Shown here piece after piece: positions 17,862 through 27,245 of a stretch of 64,000 nt of DNA. A model generated the notes under the pieces. It did no database searches. It saw nothing but the letters and a program-made list of their open reading frames with translations, and was not told the DNA's origin. How positions within the stretch are numbered: position 1 is the first letter of the stretch; every line of letters begins with the position of its first letter. Origin of the DNA: Arcicella rosea (GTDB taxonomy: Bacteria > Bacteroidota > Bacteroidia > Cytophagales > Spirosomataceae); NCBI RefSeq assembly GCF_014204325.1, contig NZ_JACHKT010000025.1, forward strand, positions 1 to 64,000, in the 5' to 3' direction. A program made the translations under genes and the position numbers.

Positions 17862-18440
17862 TTAAGGTTTTTTAATACCGTCCCAACAAGTAAAAAAAGC
17901 CATTTCTAGGTCAGAAGATGTCATTAGAAATTCTCCTGACAAACGAAGTTTAATCAAAGAGCTTGCACTTCCAGTAACCATCGCAATTAGTATTTTAGGA
18001 GGAATATCTCTTACTACTTGGGTGAAAACTGCTTTTCTAAGAAAATCATAAATGGGTTGTTCAAGTCGAGTAATATCCTCTTTTTTGAGCATCCCGATAT
18101 ATGGCGAATTCATGAATTGTTCTAAGAAATAAAACTCTTTGGGATTTGTAAAGTAGTAGTTAATCATTTGTAGATAGAAACTACGAAAACGATCTTTAAA
18201 TGGCTTAGTTGTGTCGTCGTTTTTGAAAATACTCTGAATAGATTTTTCACGTTTGTAAACGTACAGAGCACAGATAAGTTCATCTTTACTTTTGAAGTAG
18301 TGATAAATGGTTCCTGCGGCCACATTTGCTTTTTTAGCTACCTCAGACATGGGCGAGCTGTGGAATCCATGTTTTGAAATTAGTTCTAGTGTTGCTTGAA
18401 AGATGGCTTCTTTTTTGTCGAAATCTTTAACAGTATTCAT
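17862..18440 (-). CDS. TetR-family transcriptional regulator
   Basis: The 192-residue protein has the TetR DNA-binding domain at ~10-57 (ATLELISKHGFHSSPMSEVAKKANVAAGTIYHYFKSKDEL), including the family motif GTIYHYFKSKDEL. The rest is a helical ligand-binding and dimerisation domain rich in aromatics. It is divergent from the aldehyde-dehydrogenase-like gene with a 279-bp spacer containing a dyad, so it probably controls that gene and itself. The inducer is unknown. Confidence 0.88.
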   Translation of the reverse strand: MNTVKDFDKKEAIFQATLELISKHGFHSSPMSEVAKKANVAAGTIYHYFKSKDELICALYVYKREKSIQSIFKNDDTTKPFKDRFRSFYLQMINYYFTNPKEFYFLEQFMNSPYIGMLKKEDITRLEQPIYDFLRKAVFTQVVRDIPPKILIAMVTGSASSLIKLRLSGEFLMTSSDLEMAFFTCWDGIKKP

Positions 18441-18671
18441 AAAATAGTGGAAGGAAGGTAAAATTATATTTTAAGCGTGTGTGAGTGATTTTTGAAATTT
18501 GGCATTAAATATAGATTAAAATTGGGAATAATTAAGTAATTCTAGGAATTTCTTAATATTGATCTAGGGTAATTTAATATTTTTTGCTTGTTGCATAATC
18601 TTTTGCGTAAAACTTACATTAAAATTACCCATAACACAACTAAAAACTAATCAAAACAGTAAATTTAAAAA

Positions 18672-18697
18672 ATGCAATTTCGTAAATTGTGTTGCAT
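18672..18697. promoter_or_regulatory. Candidate operator dyad upstream of the ALDH-like gene
   Basis: The outer arms ATGCAA and TTGCAT enclose the shorter palindrome CAATTT-CGT-AAATTG (18675-18689). It lies about 25-50 bp upstream of the start at 18720 in the divergent TetR/ALDH spacer, a typical place for a TetR-family operator. The assignment is by position and symmetry only. Confidence 0.35.
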
Positions 18698-18719
18698 GAA
18701 TCTTAAGCCTTATAATTAA

Positions 18720-20096
18720 ATGAAAGTAAGAAATCCAAGAACAGGTATATATGATTATGAAATCTCTCTACTCTCTTTTGAAACGCTTCAAATAAAAGCC
18801 GATGTAATGCGTCAGGCTCAGAAAAACTGGCAAGTAATTGGTATTGAGCAAAGAATAAAAACTATTCAGCGTTGGAAAAAAGCATTAGAAAGACATCTTG
18901 AAGAAATTACAGAAGCATTAACGATTGATACTGGTAGAAAAATTGAAACCGAATCGGAAGTCAATTTAGTAATGGCTTCAATTGATCAGTTTTGTGATTT
19001 CGCTAATACTTATTTCAAACCCGAAGCACAAACAATTCTTCATAATAATACTTATCACATCGAAGAGTTTTCAGAGCCTTTTGAACTTGTTGGAATCATT
19101 GGATCTTGGCAATTTCCTTTACAGAATGTTATGATGCAAGTCATACCTGCTTTATTAGCTGGTAGTGCTGTCATCGTAAAACCTTCTGAAAAAACGCCAA
19201 GATTTATCAAAGTTATTGAAAAAACAATTAGTCAAATTTTACATTTCAATAATCTTGTGGACTTTGTGGAAGGTGGAAAAGAGACTGGAGAAATGCTTTG
19301 TGCCATTACTGATTCTGTTTGTTATGTAGGTTCTGAAGTAAATGCACGAAAAATTTATGAGATAAGTGCCAAGCATTTTATCCCAGCCACATTATTATTT
19401 GCAGGAAAAGGAGCGGCTATCGTTACGGAAACAGCAGATATAGAACACGCTTCATCAGCAATTTTGTGGGCTGGTGTTTTCAATGCAGGTCAGTCGGCTG
19501 ATGCCATCGAAAGAGTTTACGTGCATCGTAATATTCACTCTCAGTTTTTATCGAGATTAGTTGGTAAAAGTAATTTGTTGACACTAGCTTATCCGAATAT
19601 TAATCATGGAGAAATCGGGCCAATTATTTCAGAAAAACAAGCTACTTTGATTAATGAACAATTGGCTGATGCGGTTAAAAAAGGAGCAGTGATTGTAGCA
19701 GGAGCAGCCAAATGCCTTGTACAAAAAGGAGGATATTATTGTCGCCCAACGATTTTGACGAACTTAAATCATCAAATGAAAATCATGAAAGAGAAGACTT
19801 ATGGCCCAATTTTGCCCGTAAAGTCATTTTTAAATGAAGCACAAGCTTTGGATTTAGTCAATGATTCTGCCAGTCCGTTTACTTGTTCAGTTTTTGCAGG
19901 AAAAGATAGCGAAACAATGAAAATTGCCCATAAACTGAAAAGTAAAACAGTCACTATCAATGATGTTTACTTAGAAAATAGGTTTTACGGAAATCAAAAA
20001 AGTTCCAATACTTCGCTTGAAATCAAAGCTGAAAATATTGGAACTAATTCATTTAAGAAATTCTTGAAAAATAAGGATTTGATTTTTAAGAAGTAA
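18720..20096 (+). CDS. Aldehyde-dehydrogenase-fold protein lacking catalytic residues
   Basis: The 458-residue protein aligns along its length with NAD(P)-dependent aldehyde dehydrogenases: the cofactor-site Lys of GSAVIVKPSE (Lys154), the FVEGGKETGE loop, FNAGQ and the TYGPILPVKSF region are present. However, the catalytic Cys of the NAGQxC motif is Ala260 (NAGQSADA), the general-base Glu of LELGGK is Leu226 (LLFAGK), and the oxyanion Asn of PWNFP is Gln131 (SWQFP). All three substitutions are read directly from the DNA. It is therefore probably not an active dehydrogenase; a binding, regulatory or different enzymatic role is likely. It is divergent from a TetR regulator. The frame is intact, so this is not a decaying pseudogene. 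Confidence 0.8.
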   Translation: MKVRNPRTGIYDYEISLLSFETLQIKADVMRQAQKNWQVIGIEQRIKTIQRWKKALERHLEEITEALTIDTGRKIETESEVNLVMASIDQFCDFANTYFKPEAQTILHNNTYHIEEFSEPFELVGIIGSWQFPLQNVMMQVIPALLAGSAVIVKPSEKTPRFIKVIEKTISQILHFNNLVDFVEGGKETGEMLCAITDSVCYVGSEVNARKIYEISAKHFIPATLLFAGKGAAIVTETADIEHASSAILWAGVFNAGQSADAIERVYVHRNIHSQFLSRLVGKSNLLTLAYPNINHGEIGPIISEKQATLINEQLADAVKKGAVIVAGAAKCLVQKGGYYCRPTILTNLNHQMKIMKEKTYGPILPVKSFLNEAQALDLVNDSASPFTCSVFAGKDSETMKIAHKLKSKTVTINDVYLENRFYGNQKSSNTSLEIKAENIGTNSFKKFLKNKDLIFKK

Positions 20097-20120
20097 TACT
20101 GAAACTGGAAGATTGGTTGG

Positions 20121-21002
20121 TTATTCAATTTTGAACCTAGCAACCATGATTCCAGTTTGTGTTTTTTTCGGAGCCATATATTCTGCCAGTGGCTTATCGC
20201 TCACCATTACTCTTTTGAATTCTGACGAGGCGTGTATTAAATATACTCGTTTGTCTTGTAATCTAATCGCAAAACCTTCGTGCGTGATGTCCAAACCATC
20301 AATATTGGTAGTAATACCGATAATGTCACCATTCAGTAATTTATCTTCAATACTTCTAATTTTGGCTTTAGGAATGTAATAAAAATCTTGATTACTAATT
20401 TTATTTTCTACTTTACTGATTTTTTCTTGAAGTGCAGTATTGCCTGCATTTGGGTTTTTATCCCAGTTTGTACTGATGAAATTAATATCTTTCTTCAATG
20501 GGATTCCTCCTAAACTATGCGTAATATCTTCTAAAAGTCCGTCTTGATTGTGCGTATAAATCCAGTCTGAAAAGTAATGGATTCTCGACTCATAGCCTTT
20601 GATTTGCCCTTTATTGTAATATCTCAAACGCTTCAAGTAATACTGAAATTTATCGAATGAAGTATCATTTTTTCGGTAGGTCAAGCCCATTGCTACACAA
20701 CTTTCTACGAAGGTTGAACAATCAAACTCCTTGAGGTTTACCACTAATTTCTCCTCATCTTTACTTTCAAGCGTATAAGCTTTATAAGGTCTATTTAGGA
20801 AACCCTTCGCAATATTCAGCGTGTATTCGTGCATATTGCTACCTTGTGCTTGCTGAATTTTCTTTTGATAAATTTCTTCATCTGATAATGGTTGTTGAAA
20901 ACTACTTCCCATCACCAATACTGATGAAAACACAAAAACCTTGCAAGGTTTTATCAAGCTTGCAAGGTTTTGATTTAAGCTACTAAAATTAATTTTTCTC
21001 AT
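20121..21002 (-). CDS. DUF1460 protein, NlpC/P60-like amidase
   Basis: About 293 residues with an exported N-terminus. The core has the DUF1460 signature FDCSTFVE with the probable catalytic Cys, a later DITHEGFAI with the probable His, and LIHASS. These proteins have a papain-like NlpC/P60 fold and are related to N-acetylmuramoyl-L-alanine amidases. I chose the ATG at 21002, which follows the MFS stop by 7 bp; an ATG at 21026 would overlap that gene. It is the last gene of the minus-strand maltodextrin arm, although its link to sugar use is not obvious. The signal-peptide region contains a duplicated CTTGCAAGGTTTT repeat. Confidence 0.8.
   Translation of the reverse strand: MRKINFSSLNQNLASLIKPCKVFVFSSVLVMGSSFQQPLSDEEIYQKKIQQAQGSNMHEYTLNIAKGFLNRPYKAYTLESKDEEKLVVNLKEFDCSTFVESCVAMGLTYRKNDTSFDKFQYYLKRLRYYNKGQIKGYESRIHYFSDWIYTHNQDGLLEDITHSLGGIPLKKDINFISTNWDKNPNAGNTALQEKISKVENKISNQDFYYIPKAKIRSIEDKLLNGDIIGITTNIDGLDITHEGFAIRLQDKRVYLIHASSEFKRVMVSDKPLAEYMAPKKTQTGIMVARFKIE
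20935..20971. repeat. AACCTTGCAAGGTT palindrome repeat inside a coding region
   Basis: An 18-bp perfect palindrome (AAAACCTTGCAAGGTTTT, 20935-20952) is followed by a second TTGCAAGGTTTT at 20960-20971. Both lie inside the 5' part of the DUF1460 gene and encode part of the signal-peptide region. The sequence looks like a piece of an intergenic palindromic repeat that entered the gene in frame. Confidence 0.6.
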
Positions 21003-21009
21003 GTAATAT

Positions 21010-22311
21010 TTAATCGTTATCATCAACTCGAAGGCTGAACAAGCCAGCCAAAATCATCAATACTCCTCCCAAAGTAACGATATGTATAGGCTCTAATTGC
21101 GTTAAATTCATGAATTTTTTCAGTCCCAAACTTGCAACAACTTGTGGTATTACAATAAAAAAATTGAAAACACCCATAAAATAGCCCATTTTGTTGGCAG
21201 GTAAACTTCCTGAAAGCATGGCATAAGGCATAGCTAAAATACTTGCCCAAGCTAATCCAATTCCTACAAAAGAAGGTAATAGAGCATACTTTGAAGTAAC
21301 AAACATAACAGAGATAAGCCCTAATCCACCTGCTGTTAAACAGATTAAATGCGTTACTTTACGACCAAACTTTTTTGCCATACTCGGAAGTAAAAGTGCA
21401 AAAAGCATTGCAGTACCATTATAAACCAAGAAACAAATACCAACAAAGTTTGCTCCTTCATTATAAATCGCAGATTTAGTATCTGTTGAGCCGAAAATAT
21501 TTTTTGTTACCGCATCAGTCATAAAAAGCCACATACAAAATAAAGCAAACCAAGTAAAGAACTGAACAAGAGCCAATTGCTGCATTACTTGTGGCATTTT
21601 AAACAATCCGTTTACGGTTTCTTTGATGCCGTGTAAGAAACTCATTTCATCTTTTTCTCTTTGAAATGCTTCCATATCTTCTGGTGGGTATTCTTCTGTT
21701 TTTAGAATTGTCCAGAGAATACAAGCAAAGTAAGCAAAAGCTCCAATATAAAACGACCATCTAACAGTATCTGGCACAATTCCTTCTGGGGCAGTATTTT
21801 GTACGCCAAAGTAATCTAAAATAGAAGGAAGTCCAGACGCAATCATCGCTCCGACACCAATAAAGAAGGTTTGTACCGAAAAGCCAGTAGTTCTTTGCTC
21901 TTTTGGAAGCATATCGCCCACAAATGCTCTAAATGGTTCCATTGAAATATTGATAGAAGCGTCCATCATCCAAAGTATAGCCCCAGCCATCCAAAGTACT
22001 GATGATTGTGGCATAGCAATCAATGCAATCGTGGCTAAAATGGCTCCTGCAAAAAAGAATGGTCGGCGACGCCCCCATTTGTGATGCCAAGTGCGGTCGC
22101 TCATGTAGCCAATAATTGGCTGAACTAATAATCCTGTAAGTGGTGCTGCTATCCAAAGAATTGGAATATCGTCTGGATTAGCACCTAAAGTTGCGAATAT
22201 ACGGCTTGTATTTGCATTTTGCAGGGCAAAACCAAATTGAATACCCATAAAGCCTATGCTCATGTTGATGATTTGACCAAGGCTAAGGCGGGGTTTGTTT
22301 TCTTTTGTCAT
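21010..22311 (-). CDS. MFS sugar transporter (SLC45-like, probable maltose/maltodextrin permease)
   Basis: A 433-residue inner-membrane protein with about 12 membrane segments. It has the family motif GYMSDRTWHHKWGRRRPFFF between TM2 and TM3 and SMEPFRAFVGDMLP in TM4-5, both characteristic of the SLC45/sucrose-maltose branch of the MFS. The gene sits 58 bp downstream of a GH13 amylase and opposite a maltose-phosphorylase arm, so maltose or short maltodextrins are the expected cargo. The next gene (DUF1460) follows closely. Confidence 0.87.
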   Translation of the reverse strand: MTKENKPRLSLGQIINMSIGFMGIQFGFALQNANTSRIFATLGANPDDIPILWIAAPLTGLLVQPIIGYMSDRTWHHKWGRRRPFFFAGAILATIALIAMPQSSVLWMAGAILWMMDASINISMEPFRAFVGDMLPKEQRTTGFSVQTFFIGVGAMIASGLPSILDYFGVQNTAPEGIVPDTVRWSFYIGAFAYFACILWTILKTEEYPPEDMEAFQREKDEMSFLHGIKETVNGLFKMPQVMQQLALVQFFTWFALFCMWLFMTDAVTKNIFGSTDTKSAIYNEGANFVGICFLVYNGTAMLFALLLPSMAKKFGRKVTHLICLTAGGLGLISVMFVTSKYALLPSFVGIGLAWASILAMPYAMLSGSLPANKMGYFMGVFNFFIVIPQVVASLGLKKFMNLTQLEPIHIVTLGGVLMILAGLFSLRVDDND

Positions 22312-22369
22312 AAAATGGTTAATGATGTAATTTTAATTCCTCAAATTAATGAAATGCTGAAGATATATT

Positions 22370-24277
22370 CTATTTTTTCTGAGAAATTTCATAAATAAGT
22401 ACTGAGTTGGGTTGGATTGTTACAGGAAATGTTTGATTTGCATTTTGACTAAATTGTTCTTTCTGATTGAATTTTCCTTTAAATGTTGATTCTTTACTTG
22501 GGTTTAGTCCCATGGCTGTCCAAGCACCTTCTGGAATCACTAAATCAAATGTTTTACTTTGGAAATGGTCGAAATTACAAACGAATAAAAGTTTATGTTT
22601 ACCAGTATGACGGAGGTAGCTATACACTTTTTTGCGGTCGTAATTACCTTGTTGGATATACTGTAAATCAAAGAAAGAACCAGTTTTTACAGCTTCTGAA
22701 ATATTCACAAATTTGATTAAATCGCCATAGAATTTTCTTAAATTCTTTTGTTCATCAGTCAAAAGTTTTCCATCAAATTTGCCATTGTTCATCCAAGCTT
22801 GATGCGATTTTACTCCCCAGAAATCGAACATAGAAGTACGGTCGTCGGCAGTATTGAAACCTTCTGGTTCATTGGCAGATTCTCCTAATTCTTGTCCGAA
22901 GTAAATCATCATTGGTCCAGTATGAAGTGTAGCCGTTACAACCATTGCTGGCACTGCCGAAAAAGGATATCCTTTTGCAAAAGCAGGAGTGTTAATTCTT
23001 ACTTCATCATGATTTTCTAAAAACCTTAACATGTGTTCTGAAATATCACCAGATTCATGTTGCCAAACTCTTGTAATACTTTCCACACTGGCATCATGTT
23101 TATTTTCTACCAAATGACGAAGTCCATCATACAAACCTACTTTATCGTACAAATAATCAAAACCACCGATTTTGATGTAATTGTGGTATTCATTCGGATT
23201 ATAAATTTCTGCAATGAAAATAATGTCTGGATAGCTTTTCTTTACTTCTGCAATTGCATATTGCCAGAATTCATAAGGAACCATTTCTGCCATATCGCAA
23301 CGGAAGCCGTCTGTACCTTTATCAGCCCAGTATTTCAAAATGTCAACCATTTTCAACCAAGTATTTGGAATTGGGTCGAAATGTTTTTGTCTGCCATGTT
23401 GAATATCCACACCATAATTCAATTTTACTGTTTCAAACCAATCATCAATGGTTGGATGAGAAGAGAAAACATCATTCCCTGAAACTTTCGCAGGACTTTC
23501 TACATAAGGAACATCAGCTTTTACAGGTGAATTTACGCCTGCTGGAATTTGAAATTGGGTATTGGGTAAGTAATAGAAATTATTTTGTGGGTCGAATGAT
23601 TTTGTTGTATCATCTGTTTCTGCAAAATCTTTTACTCCTTTCGGTTTCATGTCAGAATGATACACTCTTGCCACGTGATTTGGTACAAAATCCATGATTA
23701 ATTTCAAATCATTTTGGTGGATTCTATCAACCATCGCCGAAAATTCTTCCATCCTTTTTTTAGGCTTTTCAGCAAAAAATGGATTGACATCATAATAATC
23801 TTTAATGGCAAAGGGTGAACCACTTCTCCCTTTTACAACATCAGGATGATCTTTTGGAATACCATAAGCAGTTAAATCTTCCATCGTGGCATGTTCAATC
23901 AAACCTGTCATGTACAAATGCGAGTAACCAAAATCCTTGAGTTTTTTCAAGGCCACATCATTAATATCAGAAAATTTAGTAACGCCATTTTCGGCTGCCG
24001 AACCATTGAATTTGTTGGTTGTATTCTTGTTTCCCCAAAGGTGAAACATCATTTGTAAAATTACTAATTTGTCGTTTTTGCTATTTGTCATATTTTTCGG
24101 GACTATTTTTTTGCTTTTTTTCGGGTCAATATTTTTGAATTTACTATAATTCTTGGTTTTGGCAATAGCGTTTTGTTTGGCACTTGTTGAAACAGGATTG
24201 TTCGTCTGTGCATTCGTGCTTAAAAAGGCAAAAAGGAAGCCTAATAAAGTTGCGACTTTGATTGTATTTTTAGACAT
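22370..24277 (-). CDS. Exported GH13 alpha-amylase-family protein
   Basis: A 635-residue protein with a signal peptide (1-23) followed by a Lys/Asn-rich linker to ~70. The (beta/alpha)8 domain has all GH13 regions: region I DFVPNH (196-201), region II DGFRCDMAE with nucleophile Asp328, region III FIAEIYN with acid Glu357, and region IV ENHDE with Asp424. A small C-terminal beta domain follows. It would hydrolyse alpha-1,4-glucans in the periplasm or at the surface. It is first in the minus-strand operon with the MFS and DUF1460 genes, and divergent from the SusA-like gene. The amylase subfamily cannot be fixed. Confidence 0.9.
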   Translation of the reverse strand: MSKNTIKVATLLGFLFAFLSTNAQTNNPVSTSAKQNAIAKTKNYSKFKNIDPKKSKKIVPKNMTNSKNDKLVILQMMFHLWGNKNTTNKFNGSAAENGVTKFSDINDVALKKLKDFGYSHLYMTGLIEHATMEDLTAYGIPKDHPDVVKGRSGSPFAIKDYYDVNPFFAEKPKKRMEEFSAMVDRIHQNDLKLIMDFVPNHVARVYHSDMKPKGVKDFAETDDTTKSFDPQNNFYYLPNTQFQIPAGVNSPVKADVPYVESPAKVSGNDVFSSHPTIDDWFETVKLNYGVDIQHGRQKHFDPIPNTWLKMVDILKYWADKGTDGFRCDMAEMVPYEFWQYAIAEVKKSYPDIIFIAEIYNPNEYHNYIKIGGFDYLYDKVGLYDGLRHLVENKHDASVESITRVWQHESGDISEHMLRFLENHDEVRINTPAFAKGYPFSAVPAMVVTATLHTGPMMIYFGQELGESANEPEGFNTADDRTSMFDFWGVKSHQAWMNNGKFDGKLLTDEQKNLRKFYGDLIKFVNISEAVKTGSFFDLQYIQQGNYDRKKVYSYLRHTGKHKLLFVCNFDHFQSKTFDLVIPEGAWTAMGLNPSKESTFKGKFNQKEQFSQNANQTFPVTIQPNSVLIYEISQKK

Positions 24278-24318
24278 TTTTAGAATAAAATTTGGGTATT
24301 AGGACAGATTAGCACAGA

Positions 24319-24348
24319 TTCGTTTCTTTTGGCTTTCTTTTATCTTTG
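24319..24348 (+). promoter_or_regulatory. Bacteroidota-type promoter for the SusA-like operon
   Basis: A TATCTTTG box (24341-24348) matches the -7 consensus TAnnTTTG, with a degenerate TTCG at 24319-24322, 18 nt upstream, in place of TTTG. It lies 166 bp before the GH13 start, leaving a long leader. Spacing and sequence fit; use is inference. Confidence 0.5.
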
Positions 24349-24514
24349 CATAAAATTGCTCATAATTTATGATTTTATTATTAGGAAATTCTTGAAATTA
24401 TTTGAAAAATTGCATCAATGATACTCTTTTAAACTAAGAATCCTGAATGTTAAAATCCTTTTTTGTCTGTATTTCTTCGGTTTCATTGTATATCCATTAA
24501 CCATTTCAAAACAC

Positions 24515-26419
24515 ATGAAAAAAACTATTTTCTTTATTCTTTTTACGTGCTTGCAGATAAGTATTTTGGCACAAACGCCAAGTGTTCAGCGTATTAATCC
24601 AAGTAATTGGTGGGTTGGCATGAAAAATCCTAAACTACAATTATTGGTTTATGGAAAAAACATAGCTGGCAGTGAAGTAAAAATTAATTATCAAGGAGTA
24701 ACCCTAGAAAAAGTTAATCAAGTTGAAAATCCCAATTACTTATTTCTTGATTTGAATATTGCGTCCAATACACAGGCTGGACAAATGTTTATCGAATTGT
24801 CAAAAACAATTAAAGTTCAAAAAGGAAAGAAATCAATCGTTGACCAAATGGTGAAAATTACCTATCCATTTCAACTAAAAGTTCGTGACCAAAAGCCCCA
24901 AGAAATTAATTCAAAAGATTTTATTTACTTAATTCTGCCAGATCGTTTTTCTAACGGAGACCCTAATAACGATAAATTTGCCGACATGGCTGACCTAGCA
25001 TCCGACCGAAAAAATCCATTTTTACGTCACGGTGGAGATTTATTAGGCGTACAAAATCATTTAGATTATATAAAAGAATTAGGAGCAACAACCATTTGGT
25101 TGAATCCTGTGGTTGAAAATAACCAACCACAAACCAATGAGGGAGGAGCAATGCGTTCGGCTTACCACGGTTATGGTTTTACAGACCATTATAATGTAGA
25201 TAAACGTTTGGGTGGAAATGAGGCTTATAAAAAACTAATCGAAGCGGCTCATGCCAAAGGTTTGAAAATTATTCAAGATGCGGTTTATAACCACGTTGGT
25301 ATTAATCACTGGATTTTGAAAGATTTACCGATGAAAAATTGGTTGAATCAATGGGATACTTATACTAATACTTCTTATCGTGATGAACCCGTGGTTGATA
25401 TTTTACATGGTTCGGCTGCTGATTTTAAAGTACAACAAAATGGCTGGTTTGTAGCTTTCTTGCCAGATTTGAATCATAAAAATGAATTTGTTGCCAACTT
25501 TTTAATTCAACATGCACTCTGGACGGTTGAAAATTTTGGTATTGATGGCTGGAGAATTGATACGTATCAATACAACGATTTGAATTTTATGAATCGTTGC
25601 AATGCCGCTTTAGTAGAAGAATATCCAAAAATGTTTATCACAGGTGAAAATTCTGTACAAAGTGCTTATTCGCAAGCGTATTTTGCTAAAAACAATTTGA
25701 ATGTTCCCTTTAAAAGTACTTTACCTTCTGCGAACGACTTTGTACTTTTCAACGCAATCAACGATGCCCTGAATCAAGGTTTTGATTGGGGAAAAGGTTT
25801 TAATCGCCTGTATTCAACTTTAGCGATGGATGCTTTGTATGAAGATGCGAATTTGAACATGACTTTCTTGGATAATCATGACATGGACAGATTTTACTCC
25901 GTAATTGGTGAAGATTTCAATAAATACAAATTAGGTGTTGGCTTTTTATTGACTACTCGTGGCGTGCCACATTTATATTATGGCACTGAAAATTTGACGA
26001 AAAATTTTAAAAATCCATCGGATGCAGAAGTACGCAAAGATTTTGAAGGCGGTTGGGCAGACGATAAAGTAAACAAATTTTTATCTTCTGGTAGAACTGA
26101 AAAAGAAAATGAAGCTTTTGATTTTGTAAAGAAACTAGCTAATTATAGAAAAACTAGCGAAGCCATTACGGAAGGAAAACTAACTCAATTTTTACCACAA
26201 GACGGAATTTATGTGTACTTTAGATATACCAATAACCAAAGTGTGATGGTAATTATGAGTCAAAATAAGGAAGATAAAAACCTTGATACACAAAGATTTG
26301 TTGAAAGAATATCAGGTTTTACTTCAGCAAAAAATATCATGACAGATTCATCGGTTGGAGATTTGAAAAGCCTGAAAATTCCTGCAATGTCAATTACGAT
26401 ACTTGAATTACAAAAATAA
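24515..26419 (+). CDS. SusA-like GH13 neopullulanase/cyclomaltodextrinase, exported
   Basis: The 634-residue protein starts with a signal peptide (1-19). An N-terminal Ig-like cyclomaltodextrinase-N domain (~20-125) is followed by the catalytic barrel. GH13 regions are DAVYNHVG (255-262), GWRIDTYQY with nucleophile Asp349, ITGENS with acid Glu378 and FLDNHDMDRF with Asp456. The architecture matches Bacteroides SusA-type neopullulanases, which cut maltodextrins and cyclodextrins in the periplasm. It leads the plus-strand arm ahead of beta-phosphoglucomutase and a GH65 phosphorylase. A spaced inverted repeat separates it from pgmB. Confidence 0.92.
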   Translation: MKKTIFFILFTCLQISILAQTPSVQRINPSNWWVGMKNPKLQLLVYGKNIAGSEVKINYQGVTLEKVNQVENPNYLFLDLNIASNTQAGQMFIELSKTIKVQKGKKSIVDQMVKITYPFQLKVRDQKPQEINSKDFIYLILPDRFSNGDPNNDKFADMADLASDRKNPFLRHGGDLLGVQNHLDYIKELGATTIWLNPVVENNQPQTNEGGAMRSAYHGYGFTDHYNVDKRLGGNEAYKKLIEAAHAKGLKIIQDAVYNHVGINHWILKDLPMKNWLNQWDTYTNTSYRDEPVVDILHGSAADFKVQQNGWFVAFLPDLNHKNEFVANFLIQHALWTVENFGIDGWRIDTYQYNDLNFMNRCNAALVEEYPKMFITGENSVQSAYSQAYFAKNNLNVPFKSTLPSANDFVLFNAINDALNQGFDWGKGFNRLYSTLAMDALYEDANLNMTFLDNHDMDRFYSVIGEDFNKYKLGVGFLLTTRGVPHLYYGTENLTKNFKNPSDAEVRKDFEGGWADDKVNKFLSSGRTEKENEAFDFVKKLANYRKTSEAITEGKLTQFLPQDGIYVYFRYTNNQSVMVIMSQNKEDKNLDTQRFVERISGFTSAKNIMTDSSVGDLKSLKIPAMSITILELQK

Positions 26420-26449
26420 AATATATCCTTACAAATATAATTGTGAATT

Positions 26450-26566
26450 AGTGATTGAGTGAGTTGTGATTAAGGTGTGTTAAAATTTTTATTTGGTTTA
26501 TTTCTTAAAATATATTTTCATGAAAGAAATAACATATTCGAAAGTCCGATAATTCACTCAATCACT
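26450..26566. repeat. Spaced inverted repeat between GH13 and pgmB
   Basis: The arms AGTGATTGAGTGA (26450-26462) and TCACTCAATCACT (26554-26566) are perfectly complementary over 13 nt and separated by 91 nt. Further GTGAATT/AATTCAC words flank them. It is one of several intergenic elements here with arm spacing of about 90 nt. It may attenuate or process the operon transcript. Confidence 0.6.
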
Positions 26567-26597
26567 AACTCACAATTCACTAACTAAAAAAATCCAC

Positions 26598-27245
26598 ATG
26601 ACAAATATTAAAGCTTGCCTTTTCGATTTAGATGGCGTAATTGTAGATACCGCAGTATATCATTTTCAAGCTTGGAGACGCTTGGCAAACGAATTAGGGT
26701 TTGATTTTACCGAACATCAGAATGAACAATTAAAAGGTATTTCAAGAATGGAATCCTTAGAATTGATTCTCAATTGGGGAAATGTTAGCTTAACAGAAGC
26801 GGAAAAAGTGGAATGGGCAACTCGTAAAAATGATTGGTATTTAGATTTAGTGAAGTTGATGACACCCAATGAAGTATTGCCAGGAGTAGCCAAATTTTTA
26901 ACTGACCTTCGTGAAGCAGGGATTAAAATTGCTTTAGGTTCGGCAAGTAAAAATTCTAAATTGATTTTAGAAAGAATTCAAATGTTGGATTATTTCGATG
27001 CCATTATTGATGGAAATAATATTACAAAAGGAAAACCAGACCCACAAGTATTTTTGATGGGAGCAGAAGCAACCAATGCTTTACCAAGCGAATGTGTTGT
27101 TTTTGAAGATGCCGTAGCAGGCGTTCAAGCAGCAAAAGCTGGCGGAATGAAAGCGATAGGAGTAGGTTCAGCCGATGTTTTAACAGAAGCAGATTTAGTA
27201 ATTACTACTTTTGAAGAAATGACTTTGGAAAGATTAAACTTTTAA
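26598..27245 (+). CDS. pgmB: Beta-phosphoglucomutase
   Basis: A 215-residue cytoplasmic HAD-superfamily enzyme that converts beta-glucose-1-phosphate to glucose-6-phosphate. Motif I is FDLDGVIVDT with the phosphorylated Asp, followed by the cap domain (HFQAWRRLANELGF), motif II GSASKN, motif III Lys in KGKPDPQVF and motif IV FEDAVAGVQAAKAGG. The gene lies between two glycan enzymes and just upstream of a GH65 phosphorylase, whose product it would use. That pairing is the strongest support for the specific call. Confidence 0.93.
   Translation: MTNIKACLFDLDGVIVDTAVYHFQAWRRLANELGFDFTEHQNEQLKGISRMESLELILNWGNVSLTEAEKVEWATRKNDWYLDLVKLMTPNEVLPGVAKFLTDLREAGIKIALGSASKNSKLILERIQMLDYFDAIIDGNNITKGKPDPQVFLMGAEATNALPSECVVFEDAVAGVQAAKAGGMKAIGVGSADVLTEADLVITTFEEMTLERLNF

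Noticed and set aside
18720-20096. Pseudogene call for the aldehyde-dehydrogenase-like gene
   Set aside because: The frame is intact over 458 codons and only the catalytic residues differ, so it is more likely a functional non-catalytic protein.
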